Shown here piece after piece: positions 1-9,600 of a stretch of 64,000 nt of DNA. The notes under the pieces were generated by a model. It made no database searches, was not told where the DNA came from, and was given only the letters and a program-made list of their open reading frames with translations. This stretch comes from Cryptomeria japonica (Eukaryota > Streptophyta > Pinopsida > Cupressales > Cupressaceae): contig NW_026729201.1 in assembly GCF_030272615.1 (NCBI RefSeq), positions 1 to 64,000 on the forward strand, read 5' to 3'. Position numbers and translations under genes: made by a program. Positions within the stretch are counted from its first letter, which is position 1. Each line of letters opens with the position of its first letter.

Positions 1-699
1 GGAATTAACCTTGAATGAAATGTTGCAAATACTGAAATAAATTATGAAAATGTATACTTTAGATCTGCAATGACTGATAACAATGCTTTTATTCTTGAAG
101 GTAATCACATATTTTGTATGAAATGGCATGAATCATGACAAAAGCCTAATCAGGCACACATGCTTGCAAATGAATGATGTAATTTTGCTCCACAATTGAT
201 AGATGAAGAATATGCAGCCTTGAAGACCTCTAAAAATGCTTGATGATGAATGCTTGAATGCTTGATTTCTTAAATATAGTTCTCCTTGCCTTCTCTTTTT
301 ATTCACTCATTGTTTCGTTATGCCCAAATAAGAGGGGAAGATGTCCTTATATACTTGCCTGTTGTCAAACATATTAAATTTTTGACATAGACCGACATGG
401 AGAAGTAATTCCTGCTCAAATTTTGCATGGGGCCTAGGGTTCAAATTGGGCCCCAATTAAGGAGACCATGTCATGACACCATTGTCCTAGTGAGGACCTA
501 GGCACAACACCCTAGTCCTACCCCAAATTGGGCTAGGATTAAGGGGTCCTAACAAGGTACAAGATAAAAATATGACATTTATTGCATGGTAGAGACATAA
601 ATAGGTCCCGATCAAGCATGAGGATGAGAACACTAAGGTGAGGGCCCCAAAAGCGGTCAAAATTGCAAAGGGTGCAATTTTAGGATGCTGCACTAATGT
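1..699. other. Unassigned flank
   Basis: No coding frame, RNA gene or repeat boundary could be recognised here. Short open frames exist but show no family features. The stretch at about 420-690 is a GC-richer block with several short near-repeats of a CCTAG-type word; I cannot assign it. Confidence 0.4.
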
Positions 700-966
700 A
701 ATTATTTATATCAATATAATTTCAAGCCTCTGTCATTTTGCCTATAAAGTTTCTTGATGACATACTCATTGTCCACATATTCCCCTAAAACTCTTATTTG
801 ACTTCCTAGACCTTCTACCTTTGTTAGAAAATCTTTCACAGATTTAGTCATCTTTACATTTTTTAATTGTTTTTTTCATTGTCTATAATTTTGCAAATTT
901 CATACCTCGATATGCATCACTGAGTATTTTCCATGCTTTATTAGAATGAATAGGGCCATTTATCAT
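700..966 (-). mobile_element. Old Copia-type gag fragment (3' part), cut by the Gypsy insertion
   Basis: On the minus strand this stretch encodes a recognisable UBN2-type Ty1/Copia gag segment, with residues such as VKDFLTKVEGLGSQIRVLGE. It ends abruptly at the Gypsy target site (962-966). The matching upstream gag part resumes at 17262 on the other side of the Gypsy element, so one older element was split by the younger one. The piece is a fossil and no LTR of the older element was identified. Confidence 0.7.
962..966. repeat. Target-site duplication (left), ATCAT
   Basis: ATCAT directly precedes the left LTR and is repeated at 17262-17266 after the right LTR. A 5-bp duplication is the normal size for a Ty3/Gypsy integrase. 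Confidence 0.9.
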
Positions 967-1746
967 TGTATATGGTGAAAATGGATAGCAATAAACAACA
1001 ATATTGAAAGACTAAAATGGATTCAACCACCAAACCCTAGCCTAACAATGAACAAAGATCCACCATAACATATGAAGATAACCTAAGACAATGCAAAATA
1101 ACTCAATAAATCACAAAGATTATACCATCACATGTCCACTAGGGTTTTTGATCTCCATTCTTCCTATCTCCATTGATCTTGTTTGATATGCTTGCTCTCA
1201 GATTTTTGTATGCACAAGAGCTCAACAAAGAACGGAATGTGGTTGCAAGTAGGATCGTAGTGTAGCCAAGTCCTCCAAAATCAGTCATTAGGGTTCTTTG
1301 GTAATGAAGAAAGCATCTCCTTAAATAGAAGACACAATAGAAAATGGAGGGTTAAGATTGAGAGGTGTAAAAAGAGAGGTCGGCTAGGATTAGAGGGTAG
1401 GTATAAGAAATACCAAAATAATGAAAGGGGTAGGTAGTGTAGGAAATAAGAGATGAATGACATGTGTCATGTGTAGAAAAGGTTAATGAATTAATTAAAT
1501 AAATAAAGATTTATTTAATTAATAGAAGAAGTAGGGCAATTAAATAAATAAAATATTTATTTAATTTAGGAAAGGGATAATTTAAATAAATAAATGTATT
1601 TATTTAAATGAGAAATAAGGCTAGAAGAAGATAAATGAATTAATTAAATAAATAAAGATTTATTTAATTAATAGAAGAATTAAGCTTAGATAATTAAATA
1701 AATAAAATATTTATTTAATTAGACATGACAATTTTAGGTGTCTACA
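967..1746 (-). repeat. Gypsy 3' LTR (left copy)
   Basis: It begins TGTATATGG and ends GTGTCTACA. It matches 16482-17261 at every base I compared except one in the word GATATGCTYGCTC (about 1192). A TATA-like CTATTTAAG on the minus strand (about 1320-1330) is the likely core promoter position. The part at 1490-1720 holds five long AT palindromes. Confidence 0.95.
1490..1720. repeat. Five AT-rich palindromes in the LTR
   Basis: Near-perfect inverted repeats lie at 1490-1523, 1538-1566, 1580-1609, 1638-1671 and 1692-1720. Each is 29-34 bp with a short centre, built on TTAATTAAATAAATA and its complement. Being in the LTR, the array is repeated near 17005-17235. In element orientation it sits at the start of U3, where regulatory sequence is expected. 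Confidence 0.85.
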
Positions 1747-1762
1747 TTTTGCCCCTCTTTGA
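1747..1762 (-). other. Polypurine tract of the Gypsy element
   Basis: Directly inside the 3' LTR the minus strand reads TCAAAGAGGGGCAAAA, a purine-rich tract typical of plant Ty3/Gypsy elements. It marks the plus-strand priming site and confirms the element's orientation. Confidence 0.9.
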
Positions 1763-1993
1763 GACAATGCGGCTTGTCGCGTTGTTTCAAAGAAGATAAG
1801 ATGAACTGATACAGAGTTGCCCCAGGATGGGAATGATATGCCCCCTCGAGAGATTGGATGAAAAAGTCTGGAAAGATTGCAGACAATCTCGCGATAAGAA
1901 AGATGGGAAAGAATGGACTGATTGGATAAAGTGACAAAATCACAGGATGAAGAATACTGACTCGGGAAAATGAGGGCGAGGGCTAGGGTAGGC

Positions 1994-2000
1994 TATAAGA
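1994..2000 (+). promoter_or_regulatory. Candidate TATA box of the antisense PMD gene
   Basis: TATAAGA in the context GGCTATAAGATAAACC lies 92 bases before the proposed ATG at 2092. A start site about 30 bases on (near 2025-2030) would leave a 5' leader of about 60 nt. It lies inside the element but outside the LTR, so the gene would not depend on the LTR promoter. Motif evidence only. Confidence 0.5.
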
Positions 2001-2091
2001 TAAACCACGGGCAAAAGACATCCTCATTGTCATCCACACCCATAGAAGATCACAGTGCAGAGCGAGAAAAGAGCAGCAGCAGTCAGCAGCG

Positions 2092-4933
2092 ATGGCATTC
2101 GTTCATAGATTCGATCGTGTCCGCCGATTCCAGCGACCAGCCGATGCAGGAGAGCCGGTAAGTACCCGAAAACCTCCTCGTACTTTCACGCATTTCAAGT
2201 TTTGTCATTAATGCATGTTTAGGAGCAATAAATGCGCTAGAAATAGGGTAGTTTAAAAGTGCAAAAACGCGCAACCGCGTCTGTGTCAGCGCCAGGCGCG
2301 TCTGTGTCCAACAGGCGCGTCTGTGTCGGGTCCAGGCGCGTCTGTGCCGGGAACCACGTGTGTGTTGAATGCGGACACGTTTGTGAAATGTAGTAGCGTC
2401 TGTGCTTTTGAATAGCGTTTATGTCATGCAGGGACGTCTGTGATCCCTGGTCGCGTTTATGTCTGGCATAGGCACGTTTGTGTTTAGAAAGCGCGTCTGT
2501 GTTGCAGAGGCGCGTTTGTGCAGTCTATAAGCGCGTTTATGAGTTAAAAGCGCGTGTGTGTTGAAAAAGTGCGTTTATGTGTTTAAATGCATGGTTTTAG
2601 TCCTTTAGGTCAAATCGGCAGTTCTGTGATGAACATACGCTGTCGATTGGATAAGCTGCTGAGAGGATACACTCAAGCAGGTCCTCTAGGAATACTAGGA
2701 TAGATCAAGGCACTTTGTGATGAACAGGGAGCACCAGGATAAGCAGCACTTTGTGATGAACAGGGAGTGCGAATGTGAGTGACACTTTGTGATGAACAGG
2801 GAATGTCACACACGTAGTACTTTGTGATGAACAGTGAGCACTACTAGGATAAATAGCAACACTTTGTGATGAACAGTGAGTGTCACTAGGGTAGATAGCC
2901 ATATGCATTTGGGTAGCGAGTAGCATTTTGTGATAAACAGTGAATGCCACAATAACTGACAAGATTGATTTGCTTGACTGCAGGAGTATTTGCCGATGCT
3001 GGAGTCACGGGAGAGATTCCCATCGACTCAGAGACTGCGTCCAGAGTTGTCCATCCAGGACATGATTTCCATTGAGGAGATGGGTCTCACATATATGCTC
3101 TATGTGCCTGAGTTTCGGGCAAACATGGGGTTGCTGACTGCATTGGCCGAGAGATGGCACTCAGAGACATGCACGTTTCACCTGCCGATGGGTGAGATGA
3201 CAGTGACACTAGAGGATGTCTACAGGATACTGCATATCCCCATTGATGGAGAGTTGATCCCCTACGACCGTGACGGTGACAGGGAGGCCTTGAGACGGGT
3301 TTTTCAGGATCCTGAGTTGGAGATGAGAGCAGGGCATGTAGCCTGGGACACCATGACTGCCACAGGATTGGCATTGCCGGCAGTTATTGGGGGAGTTATC
3401 AGTGGATACCTGTGTCCAGACAGGGCCACACGAGGATTGGCAGTGGGCTGGGGAGGGGCCTTGGAGACGCTGATGGCAGAGCACACTAGGTATGCATGGG
3501 GGCCATGTGTCCTAGCACATTTGTACTATGAGCTGCATCAGTTTGTATACCACGGATCAGTGGGGCTGGGCTGCGGTGTGACTCTATTGCAGGTGTGGGC
3601 CTATGAGCACCTTCCAGTGACGAGGCCGATTCATTTCAGAGGCAGAGGACAGGGACAGAGTTTTGTTCATTTGTATGCCATGATCACATCCCAGCCTCGG
3701 ATTGGGAGATTGGAGCACTGGAGGAGAGTCATTGATGACATTGATATGGTGATCTGGAGGCCGTACCTGGGGTGCGAGGAGTGGGGGGACGATGCACTGG
3801 AGCTGCCCTACACCTTCCGGAGCAGGTACCTGATTGGGCGGACGCCCTATATATTAGAGAGACAGCTGGTGGATAGGGTATGCAGGCAGTATGGCCGGAT
3901 TCAGAGGATGCCCCGAGGCTCGGGTATGTATGCCCGTACTGTTAGAGATCAGGTGCAGTTTGGCCCACTGCTATCTTATGATCAGGCAGTGATGCAGCTA
4001 GCAGAGATGATGCCGATGCCATGGGACATGTGGCCAGAGGTAGATGATGCAGGGATGGACGCAGAGTATTCTGCGTACTGGGCAGAGCATCCATTTCCGA
4101 GGTTGACAGATCCGGCAGAGCCAGTGGATGGGGAGGGTGGAGGAGATGATGATGAGGGAGGAGGGGATGCAGGTAGGGGCCGGCGGAGGCGGAGGGGAGT
4201 GGTGGGAGAGAGACGGGTAGCACCTCGGAGGGAGGGAGGTCAGGAGAGAGCAGCTCCAGTGGTGAGAGGACGGGGTGGACTGCCCCTACAGGTGCCAGCA
4301 GCACAGGGTCCCAGAGAGGGACAGAGACAGGTACAGCCACAGGGACAGAGACAGGGACAGCCACAGGTACCTATACAGGCACAGGGACAGGTGCAGGCAG
4401 AGGCACAGGGACAGGCACCTGTAGAGGGGGAGCCACAGGCAGGGGCGGAGAGCGGAGACTCCGAGGAGGATGAGGTGGTGAGGTTGCGGGAGATCTGCCA
4501 GGGCCAGGCAGATGAGATTGAGGATTTGGTTCGAGAGAGGAACCACCTCAGGATCAGGGTCCGAGACATAGAGCGGGAGAGGGATCAGGCCATCCAGAGA
4601 TATACCGAGGCCGAGACAGCTCTGAGGGCAGGTAGGCGGGCAGCAGAGGATGCAGGGGCAGGCTACGCCTATGTTTTGCGAGCGGGAGAGGAGATCGCCT
4701 ACTGGAGGGATCTATATTACGCAGTCGTGCCAGCAGAGCAGCGGGCTAGGAGCTTCCAGAGGTCGTCGCGCACAGCGACGGCTACGGGAGGGAGCCGCAG
4801 GAGACAGGCATCCAGCGGTGGAGTCATGGGGCCTCCACCACCACCAGAGGGACAGGGGGATCCAGGGGCAGGGCCATCTACAGCTCAGACTCCGTCGAGG
4901 CGAGGTGGCTCCGAGGGAGGGAGTTCCTCATAG
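2092..4933 (+). CDS. Plant mobile domain (PMD) protein gene, antisense inside the Gypsy element
   Basis: The main exon (2984-4933) encodes a protein with an N-terminal helical domain of the plant mobile domain / aminotransferase-like type. Features include an FHLPMGEMTVTLEDVYRIL motif near residue 65 and a YLCPDRATRGLAVGWGG segment. Then follow a basic, Gly/Gln-rich disordered stretch (about residues 390-490, built on QGQ repeats), a coiled coil (about 495-570) and a Ser/Gly-rich tail. A first exon (2092-2157) starts at ATG in good context (GCGATGGC) and ends at CCG|GTAAGT. An intron of 826 bp ends CTGCAG at 2983, and the two exons are in the same frame. If unspliced, the first ATG of the main exon is at 2996. 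PMD proteins occur both as host silencing or meristem factors (MAIL1/MAIN) and inside Tat-type retrotransposons, sometimes antisense. The role here is unknown. The gene is GC-rich compared with its surroundings. Confidence 0.75.
2276..2580 (+). repeat. GCGTCTGTG repeat cluster in the PMD intron
   Basis: About fifteen degenerate copies of a word GCGYSTGTG (GCGTCTGTG, GCGTTTGTG, GCGTTTATG) are spaced about 18-26 bases apart on the plus strand, which is the sense strand of the PMD transcript. The same word fills two clusters in the gag-pol leader on the other strand. Confidence 0.9.
2613..2948 (+). repeat. Array of hairpin units with constant loop and changing arms
   Basis: Six units share the loop TTGTGATGAACAGKG (at about 2715, 2751, 2786, 2821, 2864 and 2928). 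A diverged seventh lies at 2622-2639. The bases flanking the loop differ between units but remain complementary: GCACT/AGTGC (2746-2750/2766-2770), GTGACA/TGTCAC (2779-2784/2804-2809), GTAGT/ACTAC (2814-2818/2840-2844), ACACT/AGTGT (2859-2863/2879-2883), GCATT/AATGC (2923-2927/2943-2947) and AATCGGCAG/CTGTCGATT (2613-2621/2640-2648, one G-U). Only the unit at 2710 pairs poorly. The array is inside the proposed PMD intron. Confidence 0.85.
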
Positions 4934-6622
4934 CTATAGTGGGCTCCCATTGTATCAGTAGATGTATCATTGTTGTATTGTAGACACCTGCGGGTGATTC
5001 TTTTGTAGCCATATGATTCTTTTGACATCATTGTATTATGACACATTTGATTGATTATATATATGAGATGATTCATCTTTTGCGGCAGCTATATGCATGT
5101 GTACCTTGTGTGATGAGATGTTCTTATGTGATGCATGTTTTATGATATGGATGCTTATATGATGCAAGGCCATATATTTTTGTTCTTTTATGTTGTATAT
5201 GTGATGCATGATGCAAATGAAAATGTATGTGATGCAAATGATTATTTATATAATGAAAATGTGAGATGTGCTAACATGTGTTGTATGCAGGATGTGATGC
5301 CATTATAATATCTATATGTATGAAATGCTTATATGTGGTGATGCAGGTGCAACTATATGAAATGCACATGTTTTTGGTGTGTCATTATACTCAGTCATGT
5401 GATAGCGGGCTACGCGGACTCGAGAAGGACAATGGAAGTCAATCAAGAAAGGGGGATGGAAGACAGAAGATATGAACGTGAAAGAGCTTCTTGTGCGTTA
5501 TCATCATTGAGCTTTATTATGGCAGAATAGGTTATGACAATCGAGGCATATGTTCGGCCCAGAAAGTCATTGTACCTGTTTGCATGGAGATAAGACAGTC
5601 ACAAACAAGGAATGCCCCAGTTCACACTAGACTCACAATGTCCTCATATCCTTGGACAAGTCATAGTATTACTAAAAGACAATCCACAGACAGCAAATGC
5701 AAATAAGTGACGATACCCCATCCTCGCCTTTCTAGTCAAAGACATCCTGGAGATAGAATCTCTAGTCAAAGACATCCCGGAAAAGCTAAAAGACATGTCA
5801 CCAAAAAGATAAAACCAAAAGAAAACCAAGACTCGACACCCACATCCACTGTAGTCTTCAAGTTTGTGTCTCTTGTCACTTGTTTAAGTCAAATTTTGAT
5901 TGTGGTCACAATGTTCACTTTCACAAAAAGGATAGATAGCACTGAACCATATGTTGTCTGAGTCTGTTAAAAGATTTGATTTTGTTGAAGCCCATTGTTG
6001 CTGCTGTGTCTCCTTGGAAACTGACTAAATCCATGAAACTGATACCTTATTGTGGAGAAGATGGAACTTTATTGCGGATCTGCGATGCAAAATGTTGCTT
6101 TATTGCGAATTGTGCGCGGATAGACTGAAGAGAGCTGAAAGAAACTGTACTCCTCGAAACATGTGATGTTCTCAGTTCCACACCCATTACTAGACACAGG
6201 AATTGGCCGTAGTCACAGATAGGATCTGATTTATTATGAATGGCTAACCAATCTCGGGTAGATCAATAACAAGCCATGATGGGCATGGGTAAGTTTATTG
6301 TGAGTGAATTGGTCGTGATTGTGTGCGAAGTGAAAGAATGAAAGGGAATCCTGAAAGAGGGAGGAGCAAAGTCCCTACGCATGGCGCTGGTGACCCAGTT
6401 TTCACCATGGTACTTGCCCAGGGCGCCACCGAAGTGGTTTTCACCGTTGGACGAAATTATTTCTCTTTACTTTCTTGGATTTTGCAATTTTTTTGTTGTC
6501 ACAAGGCACCTGTTTGCCAGGTTTTCACCAAGTAACAATTTTTTTGTTTTTATAATTTTTTTTGTATTTTTGAATTTTTTTGATTTTTTTTGTATTTTTG
6601 CATTAGGATACTCAAAAAGAGC
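4934..6622. other. Spacer between convergent PMD and gag-pol genes
   Basis: Non-coding element DNA serving as the 3' side of both convergent genes. It holds a TGATGC-rich stretch (about 5040-5370), a duplicated word TCTAGTCAAAGACATCC (about 5731 and 5760), several TTTTCACC words (6398-6530) each next to a short inverted repeat, and a T-rich run (6537-6600) just beyond the gag-pol stop. No further gene is supported. Confidence 0.6.
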
Positions 6623-9600
6623 TTATGTGTAGAACCTGCGAAGGTGCATGCTGTTGATAGGATCCTCCAAGGATTCACCTTCTGTAGTTGAGAGCTGATA
6701 TACCCCAGATCCATATGCTGCTGTGATGATGTAAGGACCAAGCCAGTTGGGTTCAAATTTGCCCTTCTTTTCTCTATCTTGCTGATTCTTGGGGTTCTCT
6801 CTGAGGACTAAGTCACCTACCTCAAATGTGCGAGGCTTGACCTTGTGATTGTAACTGCGACTCATTCGTTGTTGGTAAGCCTTGAGATGATTAAAAGCAG
6901 TGTGTCGTCGTTCCTCCAACAGTTCTAGTTCTTGTAAGCGAGAGACCCTGTAGTCTTCATCGTTGATTATGTTTCTCAAGGAGACCCGTAAAGAAGGTAA
7001 CTCGACCTCAATAGGCAAGATGGCTTCAGCACCATAGACAAGTGAGTAAGGTGTAGCTCCTGTAGGTGTGCGGACACTGGTACGATATGCCCAAAGTGCG
7101 GGATTGAGTTGGACATGCCAGTTACGGCCAGCGTCGTCGACTGTCTTTTTAAGTATTTTGAGGATTGTTTTGTTAGACGCCTCAGCTTGGCCATTACCTT
7201 GGGGGTAATATGGTGTGGAGAAACGATGAGAGATATGGAATCGCTCACAGAGTTCATGAACATCCTGATTCTTGAAAGGACGCCCGTTGTCGGTAATAAT
7301 GGAAGTAGGAATCCCGTATCGGCAAATGATGTAATTCAGGATGAAAGTAGCGATTTGTTTCCCAGTAACTTGTGTGAGAGGCACGGCTTCAATCCACTTT
7401 GTGAAATACTCTGTGGCTGTGATAATGAATTTATGTCCGTTGGAAGAAGGAGGGTGAATCTTGCCTATGAGATCGAGTCCCCACTGACAAAAGGGCCAAG
7501 GAGATGCAAGTGGCTGTAGTTCTTGTGCTGGTGCGTGTATGAGGTCTCCATGAATTTGACACTGCTTACACTTCTTGACAAACTGATATGCATCTTTTTC
7601 CATAGTAGGCCAGTAGTATCCAGTCCTGATGAGTTTCTTGGCCAAGGTAGGACCACTAGTATGCGGACCACATATCCCTTCGTGCACTTCTCGTAACGCA
7701 ATCTGAGCTTCGTCACTCTCTAAACATCTAAGGAGGGTGCCATCTAGACCTCGTCGGTATAGGATATCAGCTAGGATAACGTATCGGGAGGATTGGCGGA
7801 TGAAAGTGCGGCGTTGGTTGTTCGATAAATCGGGAGGTAAAATGTTGTCGCGAAGGTATGTGAATATGGAACCATATAACTGGGATTCAGGACCAACAAC
7901 ACATATCATTTCTGTGAGAGTGATCTCATATGACGGAATCAGCAGGTTGTCAACCAGGAACTCATAATAGGTCTCATTTTGTGGTAGGTCAATGAGTGAA
8001 GCAATTGTAGCCATGGCATCAGCAGCGCGATTCTGTTCTCTTGGTATCTGCTCAAACTCTATCTTTGCAAAGTGTTGTTTCAGATCATCTACCAGTTGTT
8101 TGTAAGGCATTAGCTTTTCATCTTTTGTTTGATAATCATCAGTTGCTTGACGGATGACAAGTTGAGAATCGCCAAAAACACGAAGTTCCTGGATCTTCCA
8201 CTGAACTGCAATTCTTAACCCCGTTGTTAATGCCTCGTATTCCGCTATATTGTTGGTGCAAGGAAATGATAAGCGGTATGACTTTGGTATAGAATCGCCT
8301 TGGGGAGTTATAAAGAGTATACCCGCTCCTGCCCCGTGCTGTGTGTATGAGCCATCAAAGTATAGTTGCCATGGCTTTGCAGGTGATATTGTTAGAATGG
8401 ACTCATCTGGAAATTCTGACTGTAGAGGAACATCATCTATCATGGGAGCATCTGCCAGTTGATCTGCAATGGCTTGTCCTTTGATTGCTTTTCTGTCCAC
8501 GTATTCTATGTCGAATTCACTCAAAATCATTACCCACTTGGCCAGTCGCCCAGTAAGTGTAGCTTTGTTGAGCAGATATTTTAGTGGATCAATTCTGGCA
8601 ATCAACTTGGTCTTGTGAGTGAGCATATAATGTCGTAATTTTTGTGAAGCGAAGACCACAGCGAGACATGCACGCTCAATTTGTGTGTAGTTGAGCTCAT
8701 ATCCCACCAATGTGCGACTGATATAGTAGACTGCTTTTTCCTTGCCGTCAGGTATTTGCTGTGCTAGTAGTGCCCCCAGTGCTGTTGGAGTAGCTGATAT
8801 GTAAAGTAGCAATGGTTGATTCGGAATTGGTGGCATCAAAACTGGCGGGTTCAAAAGATAGTCTTTAAGTGCCTGAAAAGCCTGTTGACAGTTCTCGTCC
8901 CATTTGAACTTAATGTTTTTGTGTAGCAGGTGCTGGAAAGGATTACACTTATCTGCAAGTTGTGCTATGAATCTTCGTATGGACTGGAGTCTCCCTTGTA
9001 AAGACCGAAGTTGACTGATATTCTTGGGTGGCGGCATGTCCAAGATAGCCTTGACTTTTGCTGGATCCGCTTCTATTCCTCTTTTAGACACAATGAATCC
9101 TAGGAGCTTCCCGGAGGTTACTCCAAAGACACATTTCTTTGGATTTAATCTTACCTTGTATTTTTCCAGCCTATCAAAAGCAACTGAAAGTATGTCCAAG
9201 TGTGTATTTCTGTCTATTGATTTAACCAAAAGATCGTCGACATAATCTTCCACCTTTACATGCATGAGATCATGGAAGATAGTAGTCATGGCTCGTTGAT
9301 ACGTGGCACCTGCATTTTTCAGCCCAAAGGGCATGACATTCCAGCAGAAGGTTCCCCATGGACAAGTGAATGATGTTTTATGTTGATCTTCAGGTGCAAT
9401 CCTGATCTGATTATATCCAGAGAATCCGTCCATTAAAGATAACATCTCATGGCCTGCTGTGAGATCAACAATTAAATCAATGTTTGGTAATGGGAAATCA
9501 TCCTTCGGACAAGCCTTGTTGATATCCCTGAAATCTGTACATATTCGGATGCTGCGATCTGGTTTGCTAACAGGCACTAAGTTGGAAATCCATTCAGGAT

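Noticed and set aside
1970-2161. Plus-strand frame of 63 codons as the first PMD exon
   Set aside because: Its frame does not continue into the main exon when joined at the GTAAGT donor; the frame from ATG 2092 does.
2613-2948. C/D-box snoRNA cluster (the loop contains GTGATGA, a perfect C-box match)
   Set aside because: No CTGA D box sits at a suitable distance in most units, and the pairing arms hug the loop instead of forming a terminal C/D stem. Kept as an unexplained hairpin array.
2276-2948. CRISPR-like repeat array
   Set aside because: Repeats are degenerate and spacers are irregular and partly repeated. The context is a plant retrotransposon.
3942-4569. Long minus-strand frames opposite the PMD coding region
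   Set aside because: Mirror frames of a GC-rich, repetitive coding sequence (Pro/Val/Cys repeats); no independent support.
6381-6632. Phe-rich plus-strand frame
   Set aside because: Arises from the T-rich run downstream of gag-pol; low complexity only.
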